From Mesaphorura yosii (lineage: Eukaryota; Arthropoda; Collembola; Poduromorpha; Tullbergiidae): a stretch of DNA of 64,000 bases. The stretch covers positions 1 to 64,000 of the forward strand of contig WIXG01000040.1 in NCBI GenBank assembly GCA_009869945.1, given 5' to 3'. The translations under genes and the position numbers were made by a program. Below the pieces are notes generated by a model, which had not been told where the DNA came from, did not search any database, and saw only the letters and a list, made by a program, of their open reading frames with translations. Below are positions 13,592-36,556 of this stretch, piece after piece. Positions within the stretch are counted from its first letter, which is position 1. Each line of letters starts with the position of its first letter.

Positions 13592-13640
13592 ATTTTATGG
13601 CCTTTTTTTATAAAGTAACAAACAAATAAGGCCATAAAAT
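13592..13640. repeat. Short inverted repeat, 13-bp perfect arms
   Basis: The arms at 13592-13604 and 13628-13640 (attttatggcctt and its complement) are perfect and enclose a 23-base loop that begins T-rich. RNA from either strand would form a stem. It lies in the gene-poor spacer, with no neighbouring gene that would make it a terminator. Confidence 0.55.
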
Positions 13641-16600
13641 TGAAGAATAATAATAACACGTGTAATAATTGTGCACCTAACCGCAGTTCATTGCGCGTGA
13701 ATGAGCGTGAACACACCTAGGCAATTTCTGAAACAAATGGCAAAGAAGACGCAATTCTTGACAACAGGCGACATTTGATTTTCGGAACTGATGCAAAGAC
13801 GCATGTGGTGTCAAAAGAATAAAGGACAAGTAATGTGGCGATGAACTTTTTGGAGGACCGCCCATGACTCAGAAAATTTAGCCGATAGAAGACCTAAGCC
13901 TTGAAAGGAAAAGTGAGACACACTTCGAGCTAACTTTTTTAATAGCTATTTTTCGTTGGCGTATTTCAACTTCGATGGATTGTGACTTATGACTTGCTAC
14001 TTGCTGAACTTGCCAAATCTTTTTACTGTTTTTACAGTAGAGCTGCTGCAACTTTTCCCTTAACGGTAATAGTGCTTGGTTTTAGTTGGCCCGTCCTGTA
14101 TCAATTTGTTCAGACTCTGATTCAGGTTCGTACCATTTTCGCTTATGTTCAGGTTTCACCTGATTAAGCAATTTTTCTTCCGCCGAAGACTTTTAACAGT
14201 AATTATATTTCAAATGAACTAACAAACTTCGCAATTAGGCAAATGACTGTCGGACAGAGATTATGATCGTGAAACGGAACATCCTGCATTCCCTTCCACG
14301 TGGTTTCTATGCTTCATGGAACGAAAGCTAATGATTACGATTACTGTCGGGATAGAATATCGTGATCAAACTCATTAACTCCAACTCCATGCGGACAGAC
14401 CAAAAGTGAATCTTGGAAGTCCCTGAATAAGTCAGCCAAAAATCAAGCGAGCGCCGTGCTCACGGGCTGTCGTCGAAGCAGCGGAACTTTACTCTTGTGT
14501 TCAGAGTTTAATTTTTTGTGGTCCAGATGATTATACATCAAATCAGTCGGAGATGAACGACGACAGCCAGAAACCCACGACACGCAAGACACAGGCAGGC
14601 AAAAGCTCACGGAAAAGCAAAGCGAATGCTAACTGTGAACGAAAAAGCAAACTATCATCACGCATCCATGCTTTTGCCTTTTGCGTTGCTCTGAAAAATT
14701 ATCATCATTTTCATGATGATGAGATGATCCCAGCCGAAAATCAACTTGTTACTTGGCTATTATTACCGTTGCTGCTTTTGCTTTTCCATTCTGAGCGTAG
14801 CGCAGAATAGGCAGCCTGCGCCAGCCACGCCGGGTCCAATAACAAAGCTAATCTGCATTTGTAAAGTGTAAAATGAAAGATGAAGACCCATTATTTCTCG
14901 ACTCCAGTCTCAAGTGTTGTGCTGTATTACTTTATTTCGAAGGCTCACGGATGCGGTCTCAGTCTCGTGTGTTTAGTGTTCAGGAACCAGTCTTTTAGCC
15001 GGGTCGGGGTGCATGACTCAACCCTTCATCAGGCAGGCGAAAGACGAATAAAAAATTACTACAAAGTACTACGACTACTGCCTACGACTAGATCTTCTTA
15101 TCCGCCTGGCTAAAAACATATGGACAAACACTGATTTTTCTTTTTCTTTTCATGGGGTGAAAGAGATTATAAATATACAAACTCATGAACCTCACATTAC
15201 ATTTGTATTATGTTCTCGTGAACGTGAACCCTTTTCTGTCTTGAACTCTGCACACTCATCTCCGTGCTTTCTTGCGTCTGGTTGTCCTCCTCATCTTGTG
15301 TTTCTGCTTCCTGTTCAGGACCTCTGAAAAATTGAGCGGGATTTTCCTGCCTTTATATTCCAGATGATAATGCAAGATGCGTGGTATAGTAGTGTTTTAA
15401 CCCAGGCGAGCCACGCACGCAGATGATTTTATAATAATGCTGTTATAAATGCTGTAGATAGAATTATGCGATTTCAATAGATAGGGGTTTAAGAAATGGA
15501 AGATTGAAGTTGTCAACTTTTCCCCTTCAAAACCATTACTCTTTTACTACCTCGAAACTTAAAAACGCATGTCTTACGATTACAACTTGTTCCAGGCCCA
15601 GGCTCTTAAAACTGCTGCTTCTCCGTCTCAGTCGTTTCCTTTCACTTGAAATCTTGAAATATTGAACCTGAAACATGTTATTAATAATGCGAGTGTGCAG
15701 TGCTTGCGTTTTGGCCTCGTCTGGTCTGGCCTATTGTATTTCAGGAACCCGATCCTGTAATCTCGATACGCAGAGGTCAACAAAACGAAATAAAAAATCT
15801 TAAACTTATTGAACCGTACGAAATGGGAAATAAGAAACATGTGCGTATGTGCCTTGTGCCTTGGCCTTTTATGCAGACAAGGCGCAGATTTGAAACAACT
15901 CGTCGTATTTAGATGATAATTTTAAGCTGGCAATTTAACGCTTATTTCTGGTCCGCCAAGACGCAAAAGCAAAGTAGTGCCAGGTTTGGTTCCTCGACCA
16001 CGACGACGGCTGGGCTGACCGGACACTTGGACAGGACATCTGAATCGTATATGTGCGCACTGCACTGCGCAGCAAGTGCCATTAAAATAGATTTAACGCG
16101 AAGCCAAGTCAATGCGGCCCGTCGTCGTTATCTCAACATTTAAAACTGAAACTCTCAGATTTATTTTACGTCGAATGCGTGACTCACAAGTGTGTCTTTC
16201 TGGGTTCACTGCATTTTACATTTTCATATATTTTTATGCGTCTCGTGTCACATTCATTTATATTTTTCTGCGGCCGCTGCTCCGGCTGGAGCGGAGCGTG
16301 AAAATTTCCTTCCTATTTCTCGTTTAACCCCTTTTTTGTTCTACAAGACAAGTGTCATGTCCATGTCATCTTCATCAACCTCATCATAACATTTGGCTCT
16401 TACGACGTGTTGCTCAGCTGCACATTTTGTTTATGTGCTCTATAACCAACCATATAATGTAATTTCAATTCACGATGATGACGATACCTTTAACTGAAAT
16501 TCGATATCCAGTTAATGTGAAACTGTTATTGCCTTGCGAAGATGTCAATCTTATCTAATTCTGAGGCGACATCATCCACTGACTCACTGCACAAACTCGT

Positions 16601-17345
16601 GAGTCTTATCGTGAGCAGTACGAGAAAAAGTCATTCGCGTTTACATTTGACATTATTGCCCATAAAGTTTAATCAATCTAACATTTTGTCTAATCAAATG
16701 CGTGCGTTACGTTCCAAGTAAGTGCAAATGTCAATGAATTCCTTCAAACGCGGGTTATTTGCTGCCTTTGCGAGCACAGCACTTTAGCCTGACTCGAAAC
16801 TAATCACCTGAGCGGCCTGAGTTGCAGCCTCCTTCTTGGCAGTGAAAGTGCAGCCTCTTTCACATTTAAAGATTTTGACACTCTTTTGCATATTCTCTCT
16901 TGGATGTCGAACGCACACGCATCACACTTTTTTATGTTGCTCCGTGCTCGAGACGTATCATTATTACCTGTGCGAGTCTTCGCGTCCCGTCTTTTATATT
17001 TTTATTATTACAAGTTATAATGCCATTAGTCGAGTGAAGCGACAAGACAAGAGGCAAGTCGAGACAGAAGACTGTAAATCAAAAAAGAATGGAACGTGAA
17101 AAAATTGTGAGTTTGCCGAGATGACATGATATTGTTAAAATTAGTCTACTGCACGCATAATAATACGAGCCTAATTTTTCCATTCTTCAATCTGCATCTG
17201 CTATCTGCATGTGTGCGAGTGCGTCCTGGTGGTGCCTCATGTCTAATGTAATTTTTTTTTACCAAATCTAAGGACCCGGTCGAAGTCTGCACGGGCTCGA
17301 CTCATGAATGATTTTGTTCAAGACATCTTTTCTTGCACTTGTCGA

Positions 17346-17364
17346 CTGCCTGCCTGCCTGCCTG
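17346..17364. repeat. (CTGC)n tetranucleotide run
   Basis: Four and three-quarter copies of CTGC in tandem. The complementary word GCAG/GGCA recurs as a run near 41251-41263. Confidence 0.8.
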
Positions 17365-20300
17365 ATTTTTTAACTGAGCCGTGAGCCCGGCCAGGCCAAT
17401 GAATTATAGTGCATTTGATCATACGGCGAAAAACAGACGTTCACGAGCACGGCACGACACGCAGACGCAAATGTGAATGCAGCAGTCAAATTCACGTACT
17501 GCGAGCTAGCGCGGCACTGGTGCAGGTTCTGGATAGAAACAAGTGCATCACGCAAGTAAGCAACGACGGGTTGCACATAAGGTTGCTGGTCTTCGGAAAG
17601 CAGTTCATTATAATTTTGTTTTATTATGTAACAATAACAATACGGAGGAGTGAACACTACTTTAGCGCTAACCGCTCCTGACTGCAATTTTCTTCACACA
17701 TGCACTCTGACTCTAGCATTATGAATCATGACGTGTCAAGGCTGGACATGTGTTTCAAAATAGCTGTAAAAGGATCCAGGATCCAAATTGCTGCTCTGCG
17801 CCCGCGCTCCTCATTCGCCATGCACCAAGCATATCGGTCACCGAAAACCGGGCAACCGGAAAACCGAGAGGAAAATACGAAAACGACCAGTCGTATGCAA
17901 TGTGCTCGCAGTGCCCTGCTCTGTTCTATTTCATGAAGTCAGTCAGTCAGTGTCAAGTGAATTCATAATGATCTCATTTCCCATATATCTTCAGCTCTTT
18001 CTTAGTTTTCACCCTTTCACGGGTTCGATCCCGAGTCCTGTGCCCTGAAGTCAATTATGCGGGCATGTGTTTGTGTTTTGGCATCACTTTATCAATTACA
18101 TGTACTTATAGCTATGAGTTGAACATCTTGAAGTTACCACCATCAGATGACAATGCGATAGAAGGAAGAGCTGCTAGAAAGAATCTTCTCATTTATAAGA
18201 CGCGGATCACAAAACTCTTACCTACTCCGCTTTGCATGTGTTACGCACTTGTTCGCAAGATCTGGAGCTCGCAGATTAGAGAACAGAGATTAAGATTACA
18301 TGTGGCACATCGCTCTATGCAAATGAGTACTACTTGTGTGGATGCACCGTGCATACTTATTATTAATTGAAAAACGGGTTGGAGTTGTTGGTGTGATAGC
18401 GATTATGAGGCAGGAACAAGCTGTAGCCGCTTGTATGGCCTAAAGACTTGCAATTATAGCGAGTGAGATGAATCTTAAAGAAGCAAAGAAGCTGCTGGTG
18501 AAGATGATGTATCATCGTATTTATTGTTGCTACTTTTCTCGTTGCTGCTGTTACAATGAACTCTTCGTGGAATGAATGAGCGTAACTCGTAGTAAAAAGA
18601 AAAAAACCAGCATAATAACGCGATAAAAAAGGATGAATAATAATACGAATAATCTTGCATTAAAATCGTTTATCAGCAATAACAGCGTCTGCAGCGTGGC
18701 GTGTCCTCCCTTTCAGTCTCGTCTCGTGCATGTGCATGGACAAAACACGCTGAACCTTTGCAATAATGCCTCATTGTTGTAATTATGTGCAGGGTTTTCT
18801 CCACTGCAGATTTAAAATCACTGTCTCGGCCCATTCGCATTTGCAGATGCTGAGTCTGTTGCTCGAAAGTCGAACCCTTTCATTTTCAACGTACTTTAAT
18901 CCGAGCAGCAACAAAAGCGAGGCTTTGCTCTTTGTTTTTACGTTGGCTGACAAAAGTATACTCTCTGGTGTACTTGCTCTTGTTACTACCAGCGCCAGCA
19001 GTGATAATCGCAGTCGCGTCGAGTATTGTTGACGTTTCTTTCACGCATGCGCGTACACTGTGCTCTAATGCGATTGTAATTAGTTTTTGCAGATTTGTCT
19101 CGTTCCTTTAACAATAAGCTGCAAAAGCTAAAAGCTATAATTATCCTGCATGCAGGTAAACCCCAGACAATTTTGTTCGTTGCATGTGCAATGTCCAATA
19201 ACCCAAGTTCGTGTTCAAGGCCTGCACCTGTATAAGTTGGTCTCATGATTAACCAAACACCAACACTACTTATGCAAAATTGAACGCTGAGCATCCTCTC
19301 CTCAAATAGTTTTTTAATTCGATTTGGTTCGGTCGAGCATTAATCCGATCTTGTCACTTGTCTAATTGAATCGACTTCAAGATTCTTCCCGGAGACTCAA
19401 GAACTTTGTTGACATACAACATCAACGGCTCGCATCGGCAGGGGTACATGTCCTCCAATTGATGCACTTGCGCTGGAATCACATTGTGCCCTTGTAATCC
19501 ATGTTTTTCAAGACCTCTGCTGGATACTTTGAATTTTGTCCTTGTTCCAAATATCATAATAAATATTAATAGTAAACACAATGAGATTATAATATCCACG
19601 CACAGGCTCAGTATATAAATGTGGCACCCTGCAGTGCAAAGGGATTCAAGACAGGACTTCTTTTCTTTCCACGAAACTTGTCGAGCTTCTAGCATCAAAA
19701 GGGTCCAACGTCCAAAGTGGCATTCATTATTGCACCATGCATCTCATCTGCGTTCTCTTTTGCTCTTAGGTCGTCGCTGTTGTCGTTTTCTCATTTATCC
19801 AGAAGAGAACAGAAAAAATCAACCACGAAATACGAGGGAAACTGATCATGAATCAGTGCTGCTGCTGTGGTGCATCATTGTTGAAGGCAGCACAAGTGTG
19901 CAGAGAACAAGTCCCTACTTGTAATAATAATAGAACTGGGCAAGAATTACGGATAAGAGATAAGGGTTCTCTTCCTTCCCTCCAACGCGACCGAATCTTT
20001 TCCTCTTGCCTGACTGCTGCTGTCGTAATTCTTTTCATTGAAGTAAAATGTGTCCTTTTCTCGTGACTGAATGCACAATGCGGGACTTGAGACTGAAACT
20101 CTTGCAGGGATCATTGTTGTACGACTTGAGGGAGTTTCCGTATTAGACTTTTCCTGGTAATATCGCCAAGTCGATGTGTGTAGTGTAAATCTCTAAATGT
20201 GCTTTCAAATCTGAATCTGAATGCGCACTCAAAGCTATTAATACCAGTCTTGCACCTTAAAAAGGGGCCTTTGAAAGATGGATGATTTTCCAACAATGCC

Positions 20301-23300
20301 CAGTGCAATGCATTATTTCAGCATAGCACCGAACTATAATAATAACCATTGCCAGACCAGACAGGCAGGCTACACGTAATTATTATTACTGTCAGGACCA
20401 CGCGGGTTCATGGATACTCCCCCGTTGCACTCAAGTCGTTGGCTTTTCTCTGGATAATGCACATCATCATCATCGAATTGCATCTTTGCATCGCACCTCG
20501 AAGTTGAAGAAAGCGAACAAGACACGAAATTACGTACGCACTTCTACTCTTGAGCTTGGGCTCACGCTTGGGACAACCGGTAAGCCAAGACTCTAGAGAT
20601 TCAATATCAGAACCAGGACGCAATGTAATGACTCCTTTTATTTATTTATATACTTTACGTTGCATAATGGTTCATTATAGGGCAAGAGCATTATTCTCGG
20701 CTTGGATTTACACTCCAGCCTCAGCATCAACCCTTCGTCTTCGTCTGTCTTCATCCCTTTTATATTCTCTTATCATGTGCCATGTGTGCAGAGATTTTGT
20801 TTCTTTCAGGGAGAAGGCAGACGAAGACGCTGCACGCTGAACTTGAACTGGTGTATTTTTTATGAACTTTTACAAATTTTACTACGACCAGCCAGGCGGA
20901 GGCAGCAACCCTTGCACCATGCCTGCCACGCTGCCTGCCTGTCCATTTTATAAGTACCTGTGACTGACGAGTGTGAGAACTTTTGAAATCTGTTTTGGCC
21001 ATTATTATTATTCTTATGCAACACTGCTGTTAAAAAGTATTCATTTTCATCTTTTGAGTCCTGTTTATTCACATGCACACGACGCGTCTGTGGCCGTTCG
21101 TACGTTGTAAGTGCGCCCGGCTGACGAACTGGCTGACTCCATCCATCCAGCGCAGTGTACAATTGGTTTTGGTCTTGTGAGGCGCAATGAACCGTGGCAA
21201 TTGAGAGATTTGGAAAAAAGGAGCCACGCCAAGAGCCAAGAAACATATGGAGCACAAGAGGAATAAATTCTCATGAGTTGCTGCAGCGATGAAATGACGG
21301 TGGCGATGCCATGACATGAAACCATAGCAGTCATAATGCCTTGCGGAGATTACCATTATAGCGCCCGTCCACAAGAGGACGACGGCAGACAACACGAACC
21401 GGGCGCATAAGCATCACTGTCGTACTGTTGCATTTTAAAGAAAAGCAGAAAAGGCCTCATTTGTATGCACGGAGTAAATTGTTAAGAACTTTAAAATAGA
21501 AACGATAATTACGAATAAAGAAATTCGAACCCCATAAATAACAAAAGGGGCAATTCGACAGGTTCGGCGAGTTTTAGTTCCTATTTATCTTCTTCCTATT
21601 CTTCTATTTCGTGAAAGCTTAGTTTCAAAACAGAAGCCCAAGTCCTACGCTTTTATGTTATTGCTTATTAGCCTACTACCTCATTTACATATGTAGACTA
21701 ATTTACGGTAGATTTGATTCCTTTGGACAATGAAATCTGTAAACTCTAAGAAAAATATCCGAGAGAAAGGGCAGCTTATCATCATTTGTGGGACTCCAGT
21801 TTCAATTCTAACCGGTCGTCTTCGTTATCCAGTGCAATGCAACATTTGTAGCAACATTTGTATAAACTCAGCCTCTTTTCAATCTCAGATAGAATGCGCG
21901 CATTTGCATTGAAATGAATAATATTTTGCTCTCCGTCGTAAAAAGTCCCACAAAATCGTACTTCTGTGCATCACAGGAATTGAATGTGCTGGATTCAAAT
22001 TACTCGTGGCCCAATGCATAAAGTCAATAGAAATCAATTTTCCTACGCAAAACCAAAATGCAAACGACGAGGACGACGGCAGATAATTTGGTCGCTTTTG
22101 ATAATGGCCCGTCTCTTGTTTCATGATTGCGTCGTTTTAATCCTTTCCGTGAATTCTTGATCTGAAATATGACGAAATGCCAATTTAAAATAATCTCTTC
22201 GTGTGCAATGATATCAAGACAAGGCGAGGCATTGGCAACGACGTCCTGGTCAAAATAAGCCTTTTGACCTTAAAACTGAAGCAGCGTGCGGCGTGTGTAT
22301 GAAGAGACGTATAAATAGGACTGACTTAATGATTCATGAATCTGAATCTAAACCCTAATATTATGTATTCGGTCTACAGTGTCTAACACCACAAAGTCTG
22401 ACACGATAGCCTCTTGAACTTGGTGTTAGGGTGTTGGTCTTTTCAGTCGAGCGTCACCAAATCCTTTGCAGAATTCCAACCAATCTCTGATGGATGGAAT
22501 TATGCGTGGTGCGATGATGCGTAATATGATCTTCATTAACGACTTATTGCAGCAATAGAAGGCGAAATGGGACTGTGCAAAAATGTGTTCAAATGCGAAT
22601 TGCATGGCAATTGCGAAACGTGCAGATACTTAATATTAAAAAGGAAGCTTTAATGAGGCATATGTGTAACACTCTCAATCATAATCCTAAGCCCATTCCC
22701 TCGCAGATTTTCATCGCCTCATAAAATATTATTAATATTATCTTATTTATTCATCTACTTTAATTAAGAGATTTGCAGAGAAGAGCCGTACCAAGTGAAG
22801 CATGAAGTTAAAGTTCACAGCCCTTTCGCAAATACTTGCATGGCATGGGATGGCAGTAAAAACAAAAAACAAAGTCCAGCTGCACATTTCGATGTGCGAA
22901 TAAATGTAGCTGGTACCTGCGCATCAAAATACGCAAATGCTCGTACTCGAAGGCCTTTGATAGTGTGTATCCAGGGCTTTGGAAATCTTGGTGATTTTGC
23001 TGAGTTTGCAGAAAGTGCATTCGTACGGCTTTACTGAACTAACATCAAGAAAAGCAAGATTACGAGTTTACGAGAACTACATAAAATTGGGTTCATAAAG
23101 TACGCATTAAATTTCAAGCGATGACCTCGTTGGACCCAAGGTTTCCATTGCTGTTTACATCTTCATGCCACGAGCACCCGTTCGCAATAATTCTCTGTAT
23201 TAATTTAGTGCTCCGGTGCTCGCATTTGAATTTGCAGATGATGATGCATCTCTGCTTTTCTGGGCTCAAAACAACGAAAATCTGCAGAGAAGCAGACGGG

Positions 23301-23859
23301 ACAAAAAACGGGAGACGGTATACAGCAAACATCTGCAATCTGTAGCGCGGTGAGGATGACGGGATGACGATTATTTTGCTCATCGTGCAGCGACCAACAA
23401 CCCTATTTAGTTACAATGATTACCATTGCAGCATAATGCGGTGCAGCGCAGGTGCAGGGGCAACAAGAACAAGCAAACAAGATGAGACCCTGGTCACTTC
23501 ATTTCGCTACTGGTGTTTACAGAGAGCATAATTTTTTTTACAAGCGAAGCAGCCCTTTACTACTGATACTGGCAGCAATTGGGATTGCACGAAGTCCAGG
23601 TTGAAACATCTGAGCCGAGCACATAATCATCACAGTAATGGTCCCGGTAACAAAGTAGCATTATTAACTTGCGCACGCAATCCAACGTATTTTACATAAA
23701 TTAAAAAGAAAGCAGTGCGGAACGCTTGTTGTCTACGGTCTGCTCTACTGGACAGTCAAGTCAAGCGTCGAGTCGAAGTCAGTGCACGTTATTAATTTGA
23801 GTCCAGAAGCCAGATTCAGATTACTTTCGAGAGCATAAAAGGGAAACGATTTTTTCCAC

Positions 23860-23875
23860 GATGATGATGATGATG
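23860..23875. repeat. (GAT)n trinucleotide run
   Basis: Five tandem GAT units plus one base in non-coding sequence upstream of POLE. Confidence 0.75.
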
Positions 23876-26100
23876 CGTCTGTTTTATTTGTATTGTTGTG
23901 CGGCGCGGCTGTAAACTGGCTTATTGTCTCTCACCTGTTTCTCGAATTGCACTTGTTGCAATGCAAGTTGCGGGTCTCGGCCTGGGCCTAAGCCCGTAGT
24001 CACCTCGTCCTTTGTTTTGCTTTCATTGTTTGTGTAATCATCTTTTCAGTTTTGAATTTAATTTGAATCCAGTTCATTTTTTATAATTACAGTAATGATT
24101 ACTCTTGCTTTCAGGTTTTCGAGTAAGTCAAATGTGCAGTGATGCGAAAGCGAAGCGGGCAACTTTTTATGGCTCTTGACTTTTTGAATAGGAAGTTGAG
24201 GTTAACGATATTTCAAAGCCATGGACAAAACAAAACGCGGCTCGACCTCCACTTCACTCTTTTACTCGTTTGATACTACGCTTACGCTGAGCTCAACGAT
24301 ATGACACTTCCATTTTTATTGCATTGCGCGCAATGTTCTGTTGTGCTAATCTGTGTCCACTGCTGGTGTTTTCAGTTTGTATGAATGAGTGCGCATTGGT
24401 CACCGGAAGTTAGATGATAAAAAATCGGCTGATTGTCGACATTTTAAATTCTCCACGAATAGCATTCTTACTGATATGCAGCATGAAGCCAGCTTCAAAC
24501 AAGGGTCAAAAGACTTTTCCTATATCCTGAAGCGGAAATGGAACACTGCAGAATCTTCCTTCACGAACATGGGACAACTGGGACACGAGCAATAAATCAA
24601 AGCTGTTATTAAAATTTGACGACTTGGTTTATTCGCTCATAAACGAGATGCACATTTACCCGGGAACCTCAGAGTGGACCACTCTTTGAGAATTATGACT
24701 GCTGAAATTAAATTCTTAGTTTCCTCGTGTGTCGTGTCAATACACAAGAAGATCCTCATTGGAACAATGCAATGCAGATGAATTCAATCCACTCTACTGC
24801 TGACTTATTTGTGTCTCAGACCCGTAAACACGTGCAATAATGAGCCGAGATTCTGCAACGCAAATATTTGTGGGCTTAATCAGCTTAAAATACATAAATA
24901 CATTTGTCAGCACTTCGTATTCGAAAGGTATCCCATTTCTGCGCTAGTGTATAGAAACGGAATTGAGATGAACATATTTCTGATTCTGCTCGTGTCGTAC
25001 ATTTATCTTACTTACACAATAACATATCTGAAATTCACATTCCAATGATCAACTTTAATCCTATGTCTTCGTTCCACATGAATCAATAATATTTTTATTG
25101 GTCTGTCTTCTTGACCTTGATCTGGGAATTGCAAATGTGATAAAAGCTTTTTGTTCTACTCTTGAAATATTTATGAGTCCTTCTTCGCCTTCTTCGCCGC
25201 TCGCCATACCGAAATAATTTTTAATTCCTTCTAAGCCATTGTTCCATTACCATTTTTGACATTGCGAAAATGTTGCCTCACGTCAGTCAAACTGGCGCAG
25301 GATTCCAAACTTTAAACTGGCAAGAGGAACTGTGCCTATTCTTCTGTATTAATGTGACTGTGTTGGCTGCGTCTCCATTTCCAGTTGAATCTCTTCAACT
25401 TCAAGTGAATATCTTAGAAGTTCATATCTTGGAACTCGATAACGCTTCTACTCAAAGAGCTTAAACGTTTGCAATGAGAAACTGGCCAATGCTTTAAGTG
25501 ATTGTGTCTCGATTTGGGCGTGTGTATGAGTGAATAATTGAATGGACAAAAATGAAGGTTTCGGCTTTGTTTGAATGAACCTAATAAACAAACCCGTGCG
25601 CGCCGCGTGCCTTGAAAATTGAATTAAAAGTAAAGGTCAAATTCTGCAACGCAATGGATGAATGATACACTTCGCCAAAACTTGGCCATGCAATCCTCCA
25701 TTATATAATTTGGTAGTGGAAACCATCAGACTATTTTACAATACGGCTACAAAGCTACGTGCATTTTACAATCTACGTATTTATTCATTATTGACCATGG
25801 CCGACCATCATCAACAATGTACGGTTCATTTGCGCTTTCTGGTTTCAGGATCATAAACTTTCATACCGGAAATCATTAGGAGTCAGTTCATTGATGATAT
25901 TTCGCTTTCGTACTGATTCGCACATAACGTGGCTATGTCGGTGATATCGGTCAATGGCGTCAATTGCATACGGACGCGGAACTATACGCAACCATAAATG
26001 TCAATAGACCGACCACTAATCCTAAAATCTAGCCATGCCCTCATGTCGCTTTCACCAGAGACGACATGTCGCCTCATCTGCGTAGTCGAACTAAACTACA

Positions 26101-26400
26101 ACTCTCAGCTCTTTGTTTGTCCGTGCAAGCATTGGTTGCATATTGAAGCGGGTAACGTTCATGGCGGAACTTGACAGTATACGAATCTTCTTTGTGAATA
26201 GTGTGACTGTTTACTGTTTGTTCTTACTATTTTACTAATTGTACAACGGTCCACAAGGAGTTCGTCCCAACTCCTGGATGACTGGCTCAGCTGATTAGAG
26301 TACTATTGATAACTTTGTTACAATTCTTAGGCCGGACCGTTCTCGTACCTCCTGACTTTTGTCAGTGAGGCGACAGTGTTCTGCTGCTTTCAGTTTCGCC
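26101..26400 (+). promoter_or_regulatory. Presumed POLE promoter and leader
   Basis: This is the 300 bp upstream of the POLE ATG. It contains an arthropod-type initiator word TCAGTG at 26362-26367, which would give a leader of about 37 nt. It also holds a TGGCGGAA word near 26161-26171 that is one base short of the E2F-type site TTCCCGCC read on the other strand. E2F control of replication genes is well established, but this match is imperfect and could be chance. No TATA box is obvious. Confidence 0.3.
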
Positions 26401-35658
<9,258 letters not shown>

Positions 35659-35969
35659 GATTACGTTACAATCTTGAGATAAGATGTTAATTTTATGTAT
35701 TTTCGCATTCGGATTATTACTTCTACCTTCTGCTCATACGTTAACTCAGCTCAGGAACATTAAAATGATCTCTTGATACAAATTCACTGCTTGACTTGAG
35801 GCATGATTTTGTTCGACTAGGAAGGAAACATTCACTTTATTCGCGAAGTTGGTGTAATTAATTTACAATATCGATCCTTCAGATTACAATCGTGCCTTGA
35901 TGTACTCCAATTATCTAAAGTTGAACTGATGAACACTACTTATGAAGCATCTATGCCGGCTTTGGTTGT
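35659..35969. terminator. Shared 3' spacer with poly(A) signals for POLE and CF6
   Basis: Only 311 bp separate the stop codons of two convergent genes. On the plus strand ATTAAA at 35759-35764 is a candidate POLE poly(A) signal. On the minus strand AATAAA at 35841-35836 is a candidate signal for the CF6 gene. If both are used, the CF6 transcript ends before reaching the POLE cleavage region and the 3'UTRs would be close to abutting without a long overlap. Usage is inferred. Confidence 0.5.
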
Positions 35970-36556
35970 TCACTGCTGACTCTGCTGATTGATTGGGTCT
36001 AAAACAGGTTCTGAAAACGGAAGATACACGTTTTAGGTTTGTAATGACGTAGAATTCCTAATTAAACAATAATGGCCTAAATCGTGGCAGATTCATCCAC
36101 TGATCACCGGCAAGACAGTATTAAGCCATTATTTGTCATGATCAGTAAGTTACCTTTGAAATCGAAGGAAGGAAACTTCGTCATATCATCTCCAGGCTTT
36201 CCTCCGTATATTTTTGCTACACGTTCCAGTTCCGACTTCAATTCTCTTTCGATTTCAGGTGTTGGTTCTACTAAACCACCTTTGGATGCCCTAAAATCAA
36301 CAGCCAGTGAACATATCACAATCACTTTGTCGTATATCACAAATACACACTGTACTCGTGAAAAAAGCTACCACCACGAAGACAAAAATTCAATAAGTTC
36401 AACTTACTTGCTCTTCTGGCCATATTCTTTAACCGTTTGAACGAACAACTTCTGAATTGGATCAACGGGTGCCTTTTGGGCTAATACGGCCGCAATCCCA
36501 AAGTTGCGCCTAAATCCCAAAGTAACTGACCGCTGAATTTTCGGGACGATATTCAT
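35970..36556 (-). CDS. ATPsynCF6: ATP synthase-coupling factor 6, mitochondrial
   Basis: Three exons on the minus strand (36556-36408, 36290-36154, 36010-35970) with consistent phases give 108 residues, the usual length (Drosophila about 106). Residues 1-20 form an Arg-rich mitochondrial leader with the RRNFGI junction. The mature part carries DPIQKLF, the hallmark EIERELKSELERVAKIYG helix and a FPSFDFKEP tail. Coupling factor 6 is a subunit of the peripheral stalk linking F1 to Fo of ATP synthase at the inner membrane. The last exon encodes only 14 residues and is recognised by its acceptor (TTTTCAG) and phase. The 5' flank is pyrimidine-rich (CTTTGCTCTCAGC near 36600), a plausible start site. 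Confidence 0.96.

Larger units (their letters stand above)
5877..26100. other. About 20 kb with no recognisable gene between HBP1 and POLE
   Basis: Apart from the small frame at 6086-6283, the open frames here are short, lack domain signatures, and often overlap on both strands, as expected of chance. I see microsatellite-like runs, a 13-bp-arm hairpin at 13592-13640, scattered (ATTC)n words and poly-T tracts. The stretch may hold HBP1 leader exons and enhancers. A donor-like AG/GTAAGG on the minus strand near 7173 would fit a leader exon but is not proof. Confidence 0.5.

Noticed and set aside
18012-18045. tRNA-like T-arm word (GGGTTCGATCCC)
   Set aside because: The stem gives only a 6-base loop with correct pairing, and no D-arm, anticodon arm or acceptor stem can be built upstream.
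20860-21255. 131-codon frame on the minus strand
   Set aside because: No recognisable motif, other frames of similar length overlap it on the same strand, and length alone is within chance for 64 kb of this composition.
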